A DNA stretch of 52,106 nucleotides, taken from NCBI GenBank assembly GCA_900547465.1, contig URHJ01000006.1:1-52106 (forward strand), written 5' to 3'. Below are positions 15,053 to 23,658 of the stretch, piece by piece. How positions within the stretch are numbered: position 1 is the first letter of the stretch; each line of letters starts with the position of its first letter. The notes beneath the pieces are model-generated. The model worked only from the letters and a program-made list of their open reading frames with translations, made no database searches and had not been told where the DNA came from. Both the position numbers and the translations under genes were made by a program. The stretch comes from an uncultured Mycoplasmatota bacterium. Lineage in GTDB: Bacteria; Bacillota_I; Bacilli_A; RF39; UBA660.

Positions 15053-15095
15053 ACTAAATTAAACCACCTTAAACTTTTAAAAAAATACCATTTTG

Positions 15096-15115
15096 GGTAG
15101 TTGAATGGTGGTTGA
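15096..15115. repeat. GGTAGTTGAATGG-type repeats at the right end of the element
   Basis: Two imperfect GGTAGTTGA copies lie just after the integrase stop and match those at 4389-4409 inside the left end. This pairing supports them as arm-type sites of the integrase. Confidence 0.5.
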
Positions 15116-15137
15116 AACTAAATAAATTAAACTAAAA

Positions 15138-15184
15138 CCCTTTAAAACAAACAAAAATGAGCCCATAATGGGCTCTTCAGGGGG
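15138..15184. repeat. att-like junction C (core TTCAGGGGG), right end of the element
   Basis: CCCTTTAAAACAAA (15138-15151), a perfect hairpin GAGCCCAT/ATGGGCTC (15159-15175) and TTCAGGGGG (15176-15184). To the right the sequence no longer resembles junctions A and B (no TCACGTACT), so this is probably the element-chromosome boundary. The hairpin may also terminate the integrase transcript. From 15185 to 15337 there is no gene; it holds CACTCATT..AATGAGTG and CATGAT..ATCATG hairpins. Confidence 0.55.
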
Positions 15185-15337
15185 TTCGGTTGAATATACA
15201 CTCATTCTATATATCAATGAGTGATATCAGCATGATATTTATACCATCATGCATTATAATCATAAATTAAATTTTCTAAAAAGTCAATTCATTTATCATT
15301 AATTTTTTATAAATTTTTCTTCTTTACACTTTAGAAA

Positions 15338-15742
15338 CTATTTAGACATAGTAAGAACCATTCTTTTTCCCATAGGCTTTGACACAGTCTGCTTTTTCTC
15401 ATCAGAAATAAATTTACCTACTGCAAAAATAGTATCTTCTAGTGTTGGATCTTGATGATTACCAAAAATAATCTTTTGTACTTTTTCATTAGCAGATCTC
15501 TTATTCTTATGAAGATTATCTAATGAATTGTTAAAACGATTAAGTCCTATCTCAAAATAAAAGCATGCTGATTCCAAATAAATATAACTACTTCTATTAT
15601 GAACAAGTGCTCTCATTTCTTCCTCGGACCTTGAATCCATTCCCTCTATTACTTCTTCTACAACATCTTTCAAATAAATATAATCAGGATCATTAACGTT
15701 ATATCCCAATCTCTCTAGAAGCGTATCTTGTTGACGTATCAC
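15338..15742 (-). CDS. Conserved small protein of unknown function
   Basis: Starting at GTG 15742 (seven bases after AAAGGAGAG) it gives 134 residues: VIRQQDTLLERLGYNVNDPDYIYLKDVVEEVIEG, then a helical part (YIYLESACFYFEIGLNRFNNSLDNLHKNK) and a basic C terminus. The GY..YLKDVVEEV segment faintly recalls the start of Spo0A-type DNA-binding domains, but I would not name it. The frame is also open upstream to ATG 15844, giving a Thr/Ser-rich segment that runs straight through a terminator hairpin. This is the first chromosomal gene beside att junction C. Cytosolic, no TM. Confidence 0.65.
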   Translation of the reverse strand: MIRQQDTLLERLGYNVNDPDYIYLKDVVEEVIEGMDSRSEEEMRALVHNRSSYIYLESACFYFEIGLNRFNNSLDNLHKNKRSANEKVQKIIFGNHQDPTLEDTIFAVGKFISDEKKQTVSKPMGKRMVLTMSK

Positions 15743-15775
15743 TACTTTCTCTCCTTTCTTCTGCATTTTTCGGTT

Positions 15776-15809
15776 AAAAAAAACACAGGTACTATTTAGT
15801 GACTCCGTG
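15776..15809 (-). terminator. Attenuator-like terminator in the leader of the 134-residue gene
   Basis: On the minus strand the sequence CACGGAGT..ACCTGTG folds into an imperfect hairpin with an ACTA/TAGT tip (15784-15809), followed by eight T (15776-15783). It lies between a consensus promoter and the gene, about 75-105 bases into the predicted leader, so it would either end a short RNA or act as an attenuator. Confidence 0.6.
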
Positions 15810-15888
15810 CTTGTTGCTCGTGTAGAATTATAAAATTCCAGCATAGCTCACATACCTAATATATGCTTATATGCTCTCACTGATACCA

Positions 15889-15917
15889 ATTATATTAAAT
15901 TTTTCATTATTTGTCAA
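15889..15917 (-). promoter_or_regulatory. Consensus promoter of the 134-residue gene
   Basis: Minus strand: TTGACA (15912-15917), exactly 17 bases, TATAAT (15889-15894). This is a perfect match at both hexamers. Predicted start near 15882 gives a ~140-base leader. Confidence 0.8.
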
Positions 15918-15932
15918 ACGAACATTTACAAA

Positions 15933-17927
15933 TTAAGCATTATTAATCGATGCAATTAATGTCTTTTTTAACTTTTCTTCTTCATCCTTCTTATTCTTTA
16001 AATACTCCATTGAATCTTTCTTAGCTTGTAATAAAATCTTATAGTCATCCTTTAAATTAGCTATTTTAAATTCCATATCTCCACTTTGTTTTGTTCCAAA
16101 TAAATCACCATGACCACGCAATTTAAAATCTTCTTCACTAATTACAAAACCATCATCAACATTTTTCATAATCTCAAGTCTTTTTGCATCTGAATCACTA
16201 ATTAAAATACATTGTGATTCAAAACTGCCCCTACCAACTCTACCTCTTAACTGATGAAGTGTAGAAAGTCCAAAACGATTAGCATCAAATATGACCATCG
16301 TAGTAGCATTACTAACATCTACCCCAACCTCAATAACTGTTGTAGAAATAAGTATTTGTATACTACCTTGTGCAAACTCTTGCATAATTAAATCTTTAGC
16401 ACCACTTGCCATTTTTCCATGAATAATATCTATTTTAAAATTCTTTCCAAAAGCTAATGTCATTTGGTCCTTCAAATTACATACTGTAGCCAATTCAGAA
16501 TTTTCAACATCTTCAATTAATGGTGCAATTACATACACTTGATGTCCAGCTTTTAATTCTTTAAACATCATTTCTAAAACATCTTTAATTTCATCATTCT
16601 TCTTTAAATATGTAGTAATATGTCCCCTTCCCTTAGGTCTTTCTTTAATAATAGACATATCCATATCTCCATAAATAGTCAAGGCATAAGTTCTAGGAAT
16701 TGGTGTTGCACTCATATATAAAATATCCGGTCTAACTCCCTTATTCTGTAAATTAGCTCTTTGATTAACTCCAAATCTATGTTGTTCATCAGTTATAACC
16801 AAACCTAAATTCTGATACTCAACTTCCTCTTGAATCAAAGCATGAGTTCCTATAACCATATTTATAGAACCATCTTTTAATTCACTATAAATCATTTGCT
16901 TTTCTTTTTTTGGAGTTGATCCAGTTAACAAAGCAACCTCTACATCTTCTCCTTTTAGAAATTCTTTTAAATTATTATAATGTTGAACTGCCAAAATTTC
17001 AGTAGGTGCCATTAAAGCACTTTGAAACCCACTTAAATAGTTAGCATACATAGCAATAAATGAAACTATTGTTTTACCACTACCAACATCACCTTGCAAT
17101 AATCTATTCATTCTACTATCAGACTTTAAATCTTCTAAAATCTCATCAACAGCTTTTTGTTGATCACCAGTTAACTTAAATGGAATTTTTTTGATAAATT
17201 CATTCATTTTTTTAGTATCTATTTCTCTGCTAAGTCCTTTATTATGTTTTTTATTCTCTAACTTTAAGAAATTAATTTTAAACATAAAAGCAAATAACTC
17301 TTCATATTTTAACCTAATTGTTACTTCTTTTAATTTCTCAGGAGTAGATGGATTATGAATGATATTAAGGGCTGTCTTCTTATTTAAAAATTTATACTTT
17401 TCTACATATTCTTCAGGAATATAATCATGAATATCTCGTCCACAGCTAAGTAATGCCATATTAATATAAGTTTTTAAATTTTTATTAGTAAGACCACTAG
17501 TAGAATGATACACAGGTTCTATTTTAACTTTATTAGAAAGAGACTCCATTTTAATTTCTGAAGCAGTTATAACGTTTTTCTTCTTATCAAACTTACCAAT
17601 TACAGTAACTCCAACCCCAACTTGTAGTTGATTCTTTAAAAATGCTCTATTAAAAATAGAAACTCCAACTACTCCACTTGGTGTCACCAATCTAAAATTC
17701 ATTTTATTAAGCCCTGCTTTAAACCTCATTAAAATAGGAACACTTTCTATTTTTCCATCAATAATTATATGTTCACCATCTTCTGTTTTAGTAAGATCAC
17801 CACGTTCTAAAATATCATAACGAAATGGATAATGTGTAACTAAATCTTCTACTGTATATATATTAAGTTTATTTAAAAGACATAATGCTCTAGGTCCAAC
17901 ACCTTTAATATCTTTTAACTCCATCAT
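15933..17927 (-). CDS. recG: ATP-dependent DNA helicase RecG
   Basis: 664 residues, the normal RecG length. The N-terminal wedge/OB domain begins MMELKDIKGVGPRALCLLNKL. The helicase core follows with Walker A GDVGSGKT, motif II DEQHRFG, MSATPIPRTYALTIYGDMD (motif III), QVYVIAPLIEDVENSE, STTVIEVGVDVSNATTMVI and HQLRGRVGRG (motif VI). The GDLFGTKQSG C-terminal segment is typical. RecG remodels stalled replication forks and Holliday junctions. The start ATGATG follows GAAGGAAGTGGG. It is monocistronic or loosely grouped with the downstream small gene, which has its own promoter. Confidence 0.98.
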   Translation of the reverse strand: MMELKDIKGVGPRALCLLNKLNIYTVEDLVTHYPFRYDILERGDLTKTEDGEHIIIDGKIESVPILMRFKAGLNKMNFRLVTPSGVVGVSIFNRAFLKNQLQVGVGVTVIGKFDKKKNVITASEIKMESLSNKVKIEPVYHSTSGLTNKNLKTYINMALLSCGRDIHDYIPEEYVEKYKFLNKKTALNIIHNPSTPEKLKEVTIRLKYEELFAFMFKINFLKLENKKHNKGLSREIDTKKMNEFIKKIPFKLTGDQQKAVDEILEDLKSDSRMNRLLQGDVGSGKTIVSFIAMYANYLSGFQSALMAPTEILAVQHYNNLKEFLKGEDVEVALLTGSTPKKEKQMIYSELKDGSINMVIGTHALIQEEVEYQNLGLVITDEQHRFGVNQRANLQNKGVRPDILYMSATPIPRTYALTIYGDMDMSIIKERPKGRGHITTYLKKNDEIKDVLEMMFKELKAGHQVYVIAPLIEDVENSELATVCNLKDQMTLAFGKNFKIDIIHGKMASGAKDLIMQEFAQGSIQILISTTVIEVGVDVSNATTMVIFDANRFGLSTLHQLRGRVGRGSFESQCILISDSDAKRLEIMKNVDDGFVISEEDFKLRGHGDLFGTKQSGDMEFKIANLKDDYKILLQAKKDSMEYLKNKKDEEEKLKKTLIASINNA

Positions 17928-18016
17928 AGTCCCACTTCCTTCTCGCCATATTATAGCATATTCACAAAAAAATCTCTACAAAAAAAAAGACTTTTTTTAC
18001 AAATCTCCATTTATTT

Positions 18017-18811
18017 TTATTTACTAAAATGCTTAATAAGATATTCTTCAACACCCTTGTTATTGTTATCCAAAGTAACATCATAAGCAATTTTTTTAAC
18101 ATCATCTAAAGCATTTTCTAAAGCTATACCATAACCAACATTTTTTAAAAGAGTTATATCATTATACCCATCACCAAAAGCTATAACTTCATCTAAACTA
18201 CACTTTACTTTCTTTGAAACTTTAATAACACCATGTAACTTATTAACTTCCTGATGAGTAACTTCTACAATATATCTAGAACCATTAATCTGTAAATTTG
18301 CACAAATCTTTAAATCCATCTTATCTAAATCACTCATACAATCTTTAGCATCTTGAATACTCTTAAAATACAATTCTATTTTATATATATTATCTTTATT
18401 ATTGCTTAAGAAACAATTATAGTCTTTTTCTCTTATAACATCAAAATCTTCTTCATATGCACTATTTTTACTAAGTAAGTGCCATACATTATGATCAGTA
18501 ACATATATAATTGATCTATCTATATATTTTTTAACAATCTTTCTAACATTTGTAATTAATAAATTTTTTTTATAAATAGCTTTTTTCAAACTTGTATCAT
18601 AAATATATGCACCATTACTTGATATTATATAATCCATAAAACAAAAATCTTTATTATAATCAAGTACTGATTTTAAACATCTTCCCGTTGCCACTGCAAA
18701 TTTATGACCATTTCTTCTTAACTTATCAATCAATCCAACCGTAGAATATGGAATACTACCTAAATCATCTATCAAAGTACCATCAAAGTCAGAAACTATA
18801 AGCATACTCAT
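18017..18811 (-). CDS. Cof-type HAD-IIB family phosphatase
   Basis: 264 residues with HAD motif I VSDFDGTLIDD (DxDGT), motif II AVATGRC (Thr), and motifs III/IV GVIKVSKKV..AFGDGYNDITLLKNVGYGIALENA (Lys and GDxxND). The cap between them is the IIB alpha/beta type. Cof enzymes dephosphorylate sugar phosphates, nucleotides or phosphate-containing cofactors; the substrate cannot be told from sequence. Start fits GGGGGGAATTTGT. It follows the tail-anchored protein gene by 21 bases and may share its transcript. Confidence 0.95.
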   Translation of the reverse strand: MSMLIVSDFDGTLIDDLGSIPYSTVGLIDKLRRNGHKFAVATGRCLKSVLDYNKDFCFMDYIISSNGAYIYDTSLKKAIYKKNLLITNVRKIVKKYIDRSIIYVTDHNVWHLLSKNSAYEEDFDVIREKDYNCFLSNNKDNIYKIELYFKSIQDAKDCMSDLDKMDLKICANLQINGSRYIVEVTHQEVNKLHGVIKVSKKVKCSLDEVIAFGDGYNDITLLKNVGYGIALENALDDVKKIAYDVTLDNNNKGVEEYLIKHFSK

Positions 18812-18832
18812 ACAAATTCCCCCCTAAAAATA

Positions 18833-19729
18833 TTAAAGACTTTGATATAAAAAGCAAGCACCTACAGCTACTAAAGCTACTAAAATAAGTATTAATAAAA
18901 CTTTTACTATTACTGGAATATGCTTTTCATTATCGTCATCTTCATCAGTAAAGAAATCTTTATCAGATAAATCCATAGATTTTGTATAAAAAGATTTATC
19001 TATATCTCTCATTATATCACTACTTGGTTCTTTATAATCTTTTTTTGCTTCCTCTACTTTCACCATATCTTCTTTATTAAGAATATCTTTACCTTTTATA
19101 TTATCTTTATCATTACTTTCATCTTGTTTAATAGCTGATTCTGCAGGTACTTTATCAAGTGCACTAGTAGCCATTAAATCACTTAATAAATCTACTCCTG
19201 TTTCTTTAGATATTTCTCCCGCTAAAGTTTTTGATGTAATTGTATCTATAAGACCACGTAATTCATTATCATCAGGCTTATTTCTATTTTGTTTTTCTTT
19301 TCTATACTTTTCAAGTTCTTCTGGATTTAAAGAAGCCAAAATATTATAGTTAGTATTTTTCAATTTTCTTTTTTCTTCCATTGAATCTTTATCTTTTCTA
19401 TTTTCTTTTGCCATCTCTAAAATACTATTAATATCATAAACTCTATTTTCATGATCTTGATACAAATGATTAAAATCATCTAATTCTTTTTTTACTTTAG
19501 GTTTATTTTCAAAAGAAGTATAATCTTTTTGCTTTTGATAAGCTTCTCTAGTACTATAATCTCGCCTATTTCTATCTATTAACGTAGTATTACTATTAGT
19601 AACATCTGTAAAGTTAGTGTATTTAGCATTCGTTCCTATATTTTGATAAAGTTCTTGATTTCTTCTAGATCTACTAGTTCTTTCTGTATCATTATCAAGC
19701 TCTCTGTAACGATCCATACGACTACGCAT
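18833..19729 (-). CDS. Charged cytosolic protein with a C-terminal membrane anchor
   Basis: 298 residues. The first ~270 are hydrophilic and of low complexity, rich in Arg/Asp/Asn/Lys (MRSRMDRYRELDNDTERTSRSRR). The protein ends with one hydrophobic helix VIVKVLLILILVALVAVGACFLY and three residues after it, so it is tail-anchored with the bulk in the cytosol. No domain recognised. AAGGTGG precedes the ATG. It is divergent from the ferredoxin gene. Its make-up resembles other anchored acidic proteins in this window (28847-29491). A role in cell envelope or division scaffolding is possible but only a guess. Confidence 0.7.
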   Translation of the reverse strand: MRSRMDRYRELDNDTERTSRSRRNQELYQNIGTNAKYTNFTDVTNSNTTLIDRNRRDYSTREAYQKQKDYTSFENKPKVKKELDDFNHLYQDHENRVYDINSILEMAKENRKDKDSMEEKRKLKNTNYNILASLNPEELEKYRKEKQNRNKPDDNELRGLIDTITSKTLAGEISKETGVDLLSDLMATSALDKVPAESAIKQDESNDKDNIKGKDILNKEDMVKVEEAKKDYKEPSSDIMRDIDKSFYTKSMDLSDKDFFTDEDDDNEKHIPVIVKVLLILILVALVAVGACFLYQSL

Positions 19730-19804
19730 CTATACCACCTTCTTACTATAAGAGTAACATATAATCACAAAAAAATGAACTTTTTTAATAATTTCTAAAT
19801 TTTC

Positions 19805-19833
19805 TTTACGTAAATATTATTTTTAGATATAAT
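19805..19833 (+). promoter_or_regulatory. Ferredoxin promoter
   Basis: TTTACG (19805-19810), 17 bases, TATAAT (19828-19833), 27 bases before the ATG with AAAGGAG between. Confidence 0.6.
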
Positions 19834-19860
19834 ATAATAGTAAAGAAAAGGAGATATAAA

Positions 19861-20049
19861 ATGAAAGTAAAAGTTAATGAAGATGCTTGCATTGGATGTG
19901 GAGCTTGTGCCGCAATTTGTGATGAAGTTTTTGAAATGAATGACGAAGGTTTATCTGAAGTTGTTGTTGATACAGTTCAAGAAGAAAATGAAGAAAGCGT
20001 AAAAGAAGCTATCGAATCTTGTCCAACAGGGGCAATTGAAGAAGAATAA
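19861..20049 (+). CDS. fer: Single-cluster 4Fe-4S ferredoxin
   Basis: A 62-residue cytosolic electron carrier. The first three cluster cysteines are in CIGCGAC, the fourth in the C-terminal CPTGAI, with an extra Cys in AICDEVF; only one cluster can form, as in Bacillus-type Fer. The protein is very acidic, as usual. AAAGGAG lies just before the ATG. It is a monocistronic plus-strand gene among minus-strand genes, bounded by the terminator hairpin after its stop. Redox partners cannot be deduced from the neighbourhood. Confidence 0.95.
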   Translation: MKVKVNEDACIGCGACAAICDEVFEMNDEGLSEVVVDTVQEENEESVKEAIESCPTGAIEEE

Positions 20050-20075
20050 AAAATGGTTCTCTAACCATTTTTTTG
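20050..20075. terminator. Bidirectional terminator between ferredoxin and the pseudouridine synthase gene
   Basis: AAAAATGGTT-ctct-AACCATTTTTTT is a self-complementary hairpin with T runs in both directions. It serves the convergent genes and overlaps the last codons of the minus-strand gene. Confidence 0.8.
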
Positions 20076-20786
20076 TTTTGTTAATGCATATATTTTAGAA
20101 ACTTCCTTAGGAGATAATCTTCTATAATCACCAGAAGTAAGCCCTTGTAAAGTAAATATTCCTACTCTTTCTCTTTTTAATTTTAAAACCTCAAATCCTA
20201 CAGCTTCAAACATCTTCTTTACTTGATGATTTCTTCCTTCATGAATAGTTATCTCTACTATTGAACTATTAGTTTTTAAATCAGTTTTTCTTAATTTAAC
20301 ACGACATTTTTCGGTTTTTTTACCATCTATTACTACTCCATTTTTTAATTTGTTGATAGAATCACCTTTAATAATACCTCTTATTTTAGCAATATAAACT
20401 TTATCTATTTTATTATTAGGGTGCATCATTATATTAGCAAATTCCCCATCATTAGTTAATAAAAGTACTCCTGTTGTATCATAATCAAGTCTACCTACTG
20501 GATAAATACGACTATCAGTTTCTATTAAATCAACAACTGTTTTCCTATTTTTATCATCACTACAAGATGTAATAACTTCTCTTGGTTTATTTAATAAGTA
20601 ATATTCTTTTTCTTCTCTTCTTAATAATTCTCCATCTACAACAATAGATTCCTTACCAGATACTTTAACTCCGAGTTCTGTAACTACTTCTCCATCTATT
20701 TCAACTTTTCCCATTTTAATTAACTCTTCTGCTTTTCTTCTTGAACAAAGACCACTAGCCGCAATAAATTTTTGTAATCGTTCCAT
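20061..20786 (-). CDS. rluB: rRNA pseudouridine synthase, RsuA/RluB/RluE/RluF family
   Basis: 241 residues: an N-terminal S4 RNA-binding domain (MERLQKFIAASGLCSRRKAEELIKMGKVEIDG) and a catalytic domain with the family motif VGRLDYDTTGVLLLTNDGE (catalytic Asp in RLDYDTTG), KVYIAKIRG and HEGRNHQVKKMF. These enzymes make single pseudouridines in 16S or 23S rRNA; RluB (23S U2605) is the usual member in Bacillota, but RsuA specificity cannot be excluded. Start fits AGGTGG. Convergent with the ferredoxin gene and divergent from the small Tyr-rich gene. Confidence 0.93.
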   Translation of the reverse strand: MERLQKFIAASGLCSRRKAEELIKMGKVEIDGEVVTELGVKVSGKESIVVDGELLRREEKEYYLLNKPREVITSCSDDKNRKTVVDLIETDSRIYPVGRLDYDTTGVLLLTNDGEFANIMMHPNNKIDKVYIAKIRGIIKGDSINKLKNGVVIDGKKTEKCRVKLRKTDLKTNSSIVEITIHEGRNHQVKKMFEAVGFEVLKLKRERVGIFTLQGLTSGDYRRLSPKEVSKIYALTKQKNG

Positions 20787-20934
20787 ATAACCACCTCTAT
20801 CTTTATTTTACACACTTTATATTAAATATTCAATTAAGTCCCCTTCAAATATCGGTATTATATCATAAAAATTAAATAAACTAAAGAACTTTATTAGAAA
20901 TATTGAATAAATTATTTATAAAGGAGTGTTTTAT

Positions 20935-21228
20935 ATGAATCAAAATGGTTACTATTATCAACCATATTCTTATGATCGTAATAGTGAAGTAATGTCAACA
21001 AATAATAGTATTTATCAACCTGCAATGGAAGCATACCCACAAGATGAAAGATTTTTCTGGGCACCTTTTGTTGTAGGAGGTCTTGCCGGAACAGCCCTAG
21101 GATATGGTATAGCAAATAACAATCAAATTAATCCAAAAGGTGGCTGCTGCATGCAACCAGTATATTACTACCCAGTAGCTCAACAAATGCCTGCACCATA
21201 TAGTTACAATAATAATTTCTACTACTAA
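20935..21228 (+). CDS. Small Tyr/Asn-rich protein with one hydrophobic segment
   Basis: About 97 residues from ATG 20935, chosen because AAGGAG lies at the right spacing. Both ends are rich in Tyr, Asn, Gln and Pro (MNQNGYYYQPYSYDRN; PVYYYPVAQQMPAPYSYNNNFYY). The centre is DERFFWAPFVVGGLAGTALGYGIA, a short glycine-rich hydrophobic stretch, then GGCCMQ. Similar small Gly/Tyr-rich proteins are common in Bacillota, sometimes with spore-coat or surface links, but no function is known. Its own terminator follows. Insertion into or contact with a membrane or surface is plausible. Confidence 0.7.
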   Translation: MNQNGYYYQPYSYDRNSEVMSTNNSIYQPAMEAYPQDERFFWAPFVVGGLAGTALGYGIANNNQINPKGGCCMQPVYYYPVAQQMPAPYSYNNNFYY

Positions 21229-21239
21229 TAAATTATAAG

Positions 21240-21265
21240 GAGTATTAGACTAATACTCTTTTCTT
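21240..21265 (+). terminator. Terminator of the small Tyr-rich gene
   Basis: GAGTATTA-gac-TAATACTC followed by TTTTCTT. Confidence 0.75.
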
Positions 21266-21298
21266 ATGCAAAGAAAAAGAGAATGAAAATCATTCTCC
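21265..21298 (-). terminator. Terminator of the ABC exporter operon
   Basis: On the minus strand GAGAATGA-tt-TCATTCTC (21279-21297) is followed by TTTTTCTTT just after the stop of the 784-residue gene. Confidence 0.7.
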
Positions 21299-21303
21299 AA
21301 ATT

Positions 21304-23658
21304 TTATAATTCAAATTGGGAATTATATAATTTCTCATAAAATCCTTTTTGTTTCATTAACTCTTCATGATTACCTTGTTCAATAATATTTCCCTCTTGC
21401 ATTACTAATATTAAATCAGCATTTTTAATAGTTGATAATCTATGAGCAATTATGAATGAAGTTCTTCCTTCAGTTAATTTATCCATAGCTTTTTGAACTA
21501 ACTCCTCTGTTCTAGTATCAACATTTGATGTAGCTTCATCTAAAATTAAGAACGGAGCATCTTCTATCATACCTCTAGCAATTGTAAGTAATTGTCTTTG
21601 ACCTGCAGAAATACTATCACTTGCAGAAATAATAGAATTATAACCCTTTGGTAAAGTTTTAATAAAATGATCAAGTCCAATTTCCTTACAAACTTTTTTA
21701 ATCTCTTCATCTGGAACATTTTCTCTACTATAGACTATATTTTCTTTAACTGTACCATTAAATAACCAAGTATCTTGTAACACCATTGTAAACAAATCAT
21801 GGATATTTTCACGAGATAAATCATTGATTGATACATTATCTATTTTTATATCACCACTATTTATTTCATAGAACTTCATAAGTAAATTAACCATAGTGGT
21901 TTTACCAGCACCTGTTGGTCCAACGATTGCGATTTTTTGTCCAGGCTTTACCTTTGCACTAAAATTATTAATTGTTGGTTTATCATTTCCATCATATTTA
22001 AACATAACGTTGTCAAATTCGATTTCACCTTTAACCTTTGATTTATCTAAAACACGTGCTATATCTTTCTGATCACTCATTTCTTCTTCATCAGCAAATT
22101 CAAATACTCTTTCACTAGCTGCCGCTGTTGATTGTAACTGTGTCATAGCTTGAGCTATTTGAGAAAGTGGAGATGTAAATAATCTTACGTATGAAATAAA
22201 CGCTACTATAACACCAAAACTTATTTGATCATTCAAGGTTAATAAAGCACCAACAATACAAACTGCAACATAACCAAAGTTACCAATAAAAATCATCATT
22301 GGCATCATTAAACCAGATAAAAATTGACTCTTTCTATTAGCTTCATACATTTTCTTATTTAATTTTTCAAATTTCTCATTTGAATCTTTAACACCATTGT
22401 AAGTCTTAACAACATTAAGACCAGAATATATCTCTTCTATATGTCCATTTAAATTACCCAACTCTTCTTGTCTTGCTGTAAAATATTTTTGACTCTTTCC
22501 TAAAACAGCAAACATAAAAATAAATCCAAATAAACTTGATAAAATTGCAGTTAAAGCCATAATCCAGTTAGTTACAAACATCATAATAATTGTACCAATA
22601 AATAAAGTTGTTGCACTAACTAATGTTGCTAAAGACTGGTTCATTGATTGAGCAATTTGATCAACATCATTAGTTACTCTTGATAATATATCCCCTACTT
22701 TATGTTTATCAAAGTACTTAAGTGGTAATTTATTAATCTTTTCTGAAATAGTTGTTCTTAATTTTTTAGCAAAATTATTTGATACAGTTGTCATAGATAT
22801 AGATTCTATATAAGTAAACAATGCACTTAATACATATAAAGTTACTAATAAAAGTGCTATATGTTTAATTTTATTCATATCCATAGGAGGTTCAACTATT
22901 TTTCTAATACTTTTTGGCATACTATCTATTTTCTTATACATCTCTTTAGCACTTGCATCTTTTCCTAAAGTAGACATAGTATTAATAAATTTAATTTGTT
23001 CACTACTATTTACTTTAATATTATCTACTTCTATATCACTTAATAAAACTTCTCCAATAGAAGATGAAATCTTCATATTTTTAGGATCATTTAATGACTT
23101 TAATAAAGAAATCTTATCTTCCTTAGAAATTGTTACACCATCAATAGTTGATTCTGTAATAATTTCATTTAAAACAGAATCAGGTAAATTTGCAATAATC
23201 CCAAACATTTCTTGTTCATTACTTACTGTTTTTAACTTAGCAACTTCTTCTGTAAATAATAACTTATCTGATTCTGATATATTGTTACTTTTCATAATAT
23301 TCATAGCTGTTGTTTGATCAAAATTTAAACCAATAATATCAGTCATTTTTTTTCTAGTCTCATCACTTTGAAGATTAGAAGTAACTTTCTTAGTTAATTG
23401 TTTCATATTCTTTGTATTAACAACTAATCCCTTTGATATTTCATCTGTTAAATCTGATAATATATTGGGTGTACAAATAGAAAGAATAGAACCCAATACC
23501 GCTAATACTAAGGCAATAGTAATTAATACGCGAAATGGTTTTAACTCTTTTAAAAGTCTAAGCATTGCTTTTTTAAAGTCTTTTGCTTTTTCACCTGCTC
23601 CCCTTGGTCCAGGTCCATGCATTTGACGTCTCGGAGTTTTTTCTTCTTCATTATGCAT
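21304..23658 (-). CDS. ABC exporter half-transporter (TMD-NBD), partner with an inserted extracellular domain
   Basis: 784 residues. After a cytosolic RRQMHGPGPRGAGEKAK leader, TM1 (about 38-60) is followed by a ~190-residue insertion before TM2 (LLLVTLYVLSALFTYI), which presumably faces outside. The nucleotide-binding domain has Walker A GPTGAGKTT, signature SAGQRQL, Walker B LILDEATSNVD and switch H in AHRLSTI. It overlaps the 586-residue half by eight bases, so the two form a heterodimeric exporter of the YfiBC/LmrCD/BmrCD type for drugs, lipids or peptides. The signature here is the S-A-G-Q form, typical of the partner supplying a degenerate or altered site. MarR-controlled. Confidence 0.95.
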   Translation of the reverse strand: MHNEEEKTPRRQMHGPGPRGAGEKAKDFKKAMLRLLKELKPFRVLITIALVLAVLGSILSICTPNILSDLTDEISKGLVVNTKNMKQLTKKVTSNLQSDETRKKMTDIIGLNFDQTTAMNIMKSNNISESDKLLFTEEVAKLKTVSNEQEMFGIIANLPDSVLNEIITESTIDGVTISKEDKISLLKSLNDPKNMKISSSIGEVLLSDIEVDNIKVNSSEQIKFINTMSTLGKDASAKEMYKKIDSMPKSIRKIVEPPMDMNKIKHIALLLVTLYVLSALFTYIESISMTTVSNNFAKKLRTTISEKINKLPLKYFDKHKVGDILSRVTNDVDQIAQSMNQSLATLVSATTLFIGTIIMMFVTNWIMALTAILSSLFGFIFMFAVLGKSQKYFTARQEELGNLNGHIEEIYSGLNVVKTYNGVKDSNEKFEKLNKKMYEANRKSQFLSGLMMPMMIFIGNFGYVAVCIVGALLTLNDQISFGVIVAFISYVRLFTSPLSQIAQAMTQLQSTAAASERVFEFADEEEMSDQKDIARVLDKSKVKGEIEFDNVMFKYDGNDKPTINNFSAKVKPGQKIAIVGPTGAGKTTMVNLLMKFYEINSGDIKIDNVSINDLSRENIHDLFTMVLQDTWLFNGTVKENIVYSRENVPDEEIKKVCKEIGLDHFIKTLPKGYNSIISASDSISAGQRQLLTIARGMIEDAPFLILDEATSNVDTRTEELVQKAMDKLTEGRTSFIIAHRLSTIKNADLILVMQEGNIIEQGNHEELMKQKGFYEKLYNSQFEL

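Noticed and set aside
15176..15240. tRNA or tmRNA 3' end as the integration target
   Set aside because: The sequence has GGTTCGG but no acceptor or T-stem pairing and no CCA end; the target remains unidentified.
15933..17927. recG as part of a fakA-recG-fapR-plsX operon
   Set aside because: None of those neighbours is present on either side.
21304..23658. The 190-residue insertion in the ABC exporter as a separate gene fusion or frameshift
   Set aside because: The frame is continuous, and large extracellular loops after TM1 occur in heterodimeric exporters of Bacillota.
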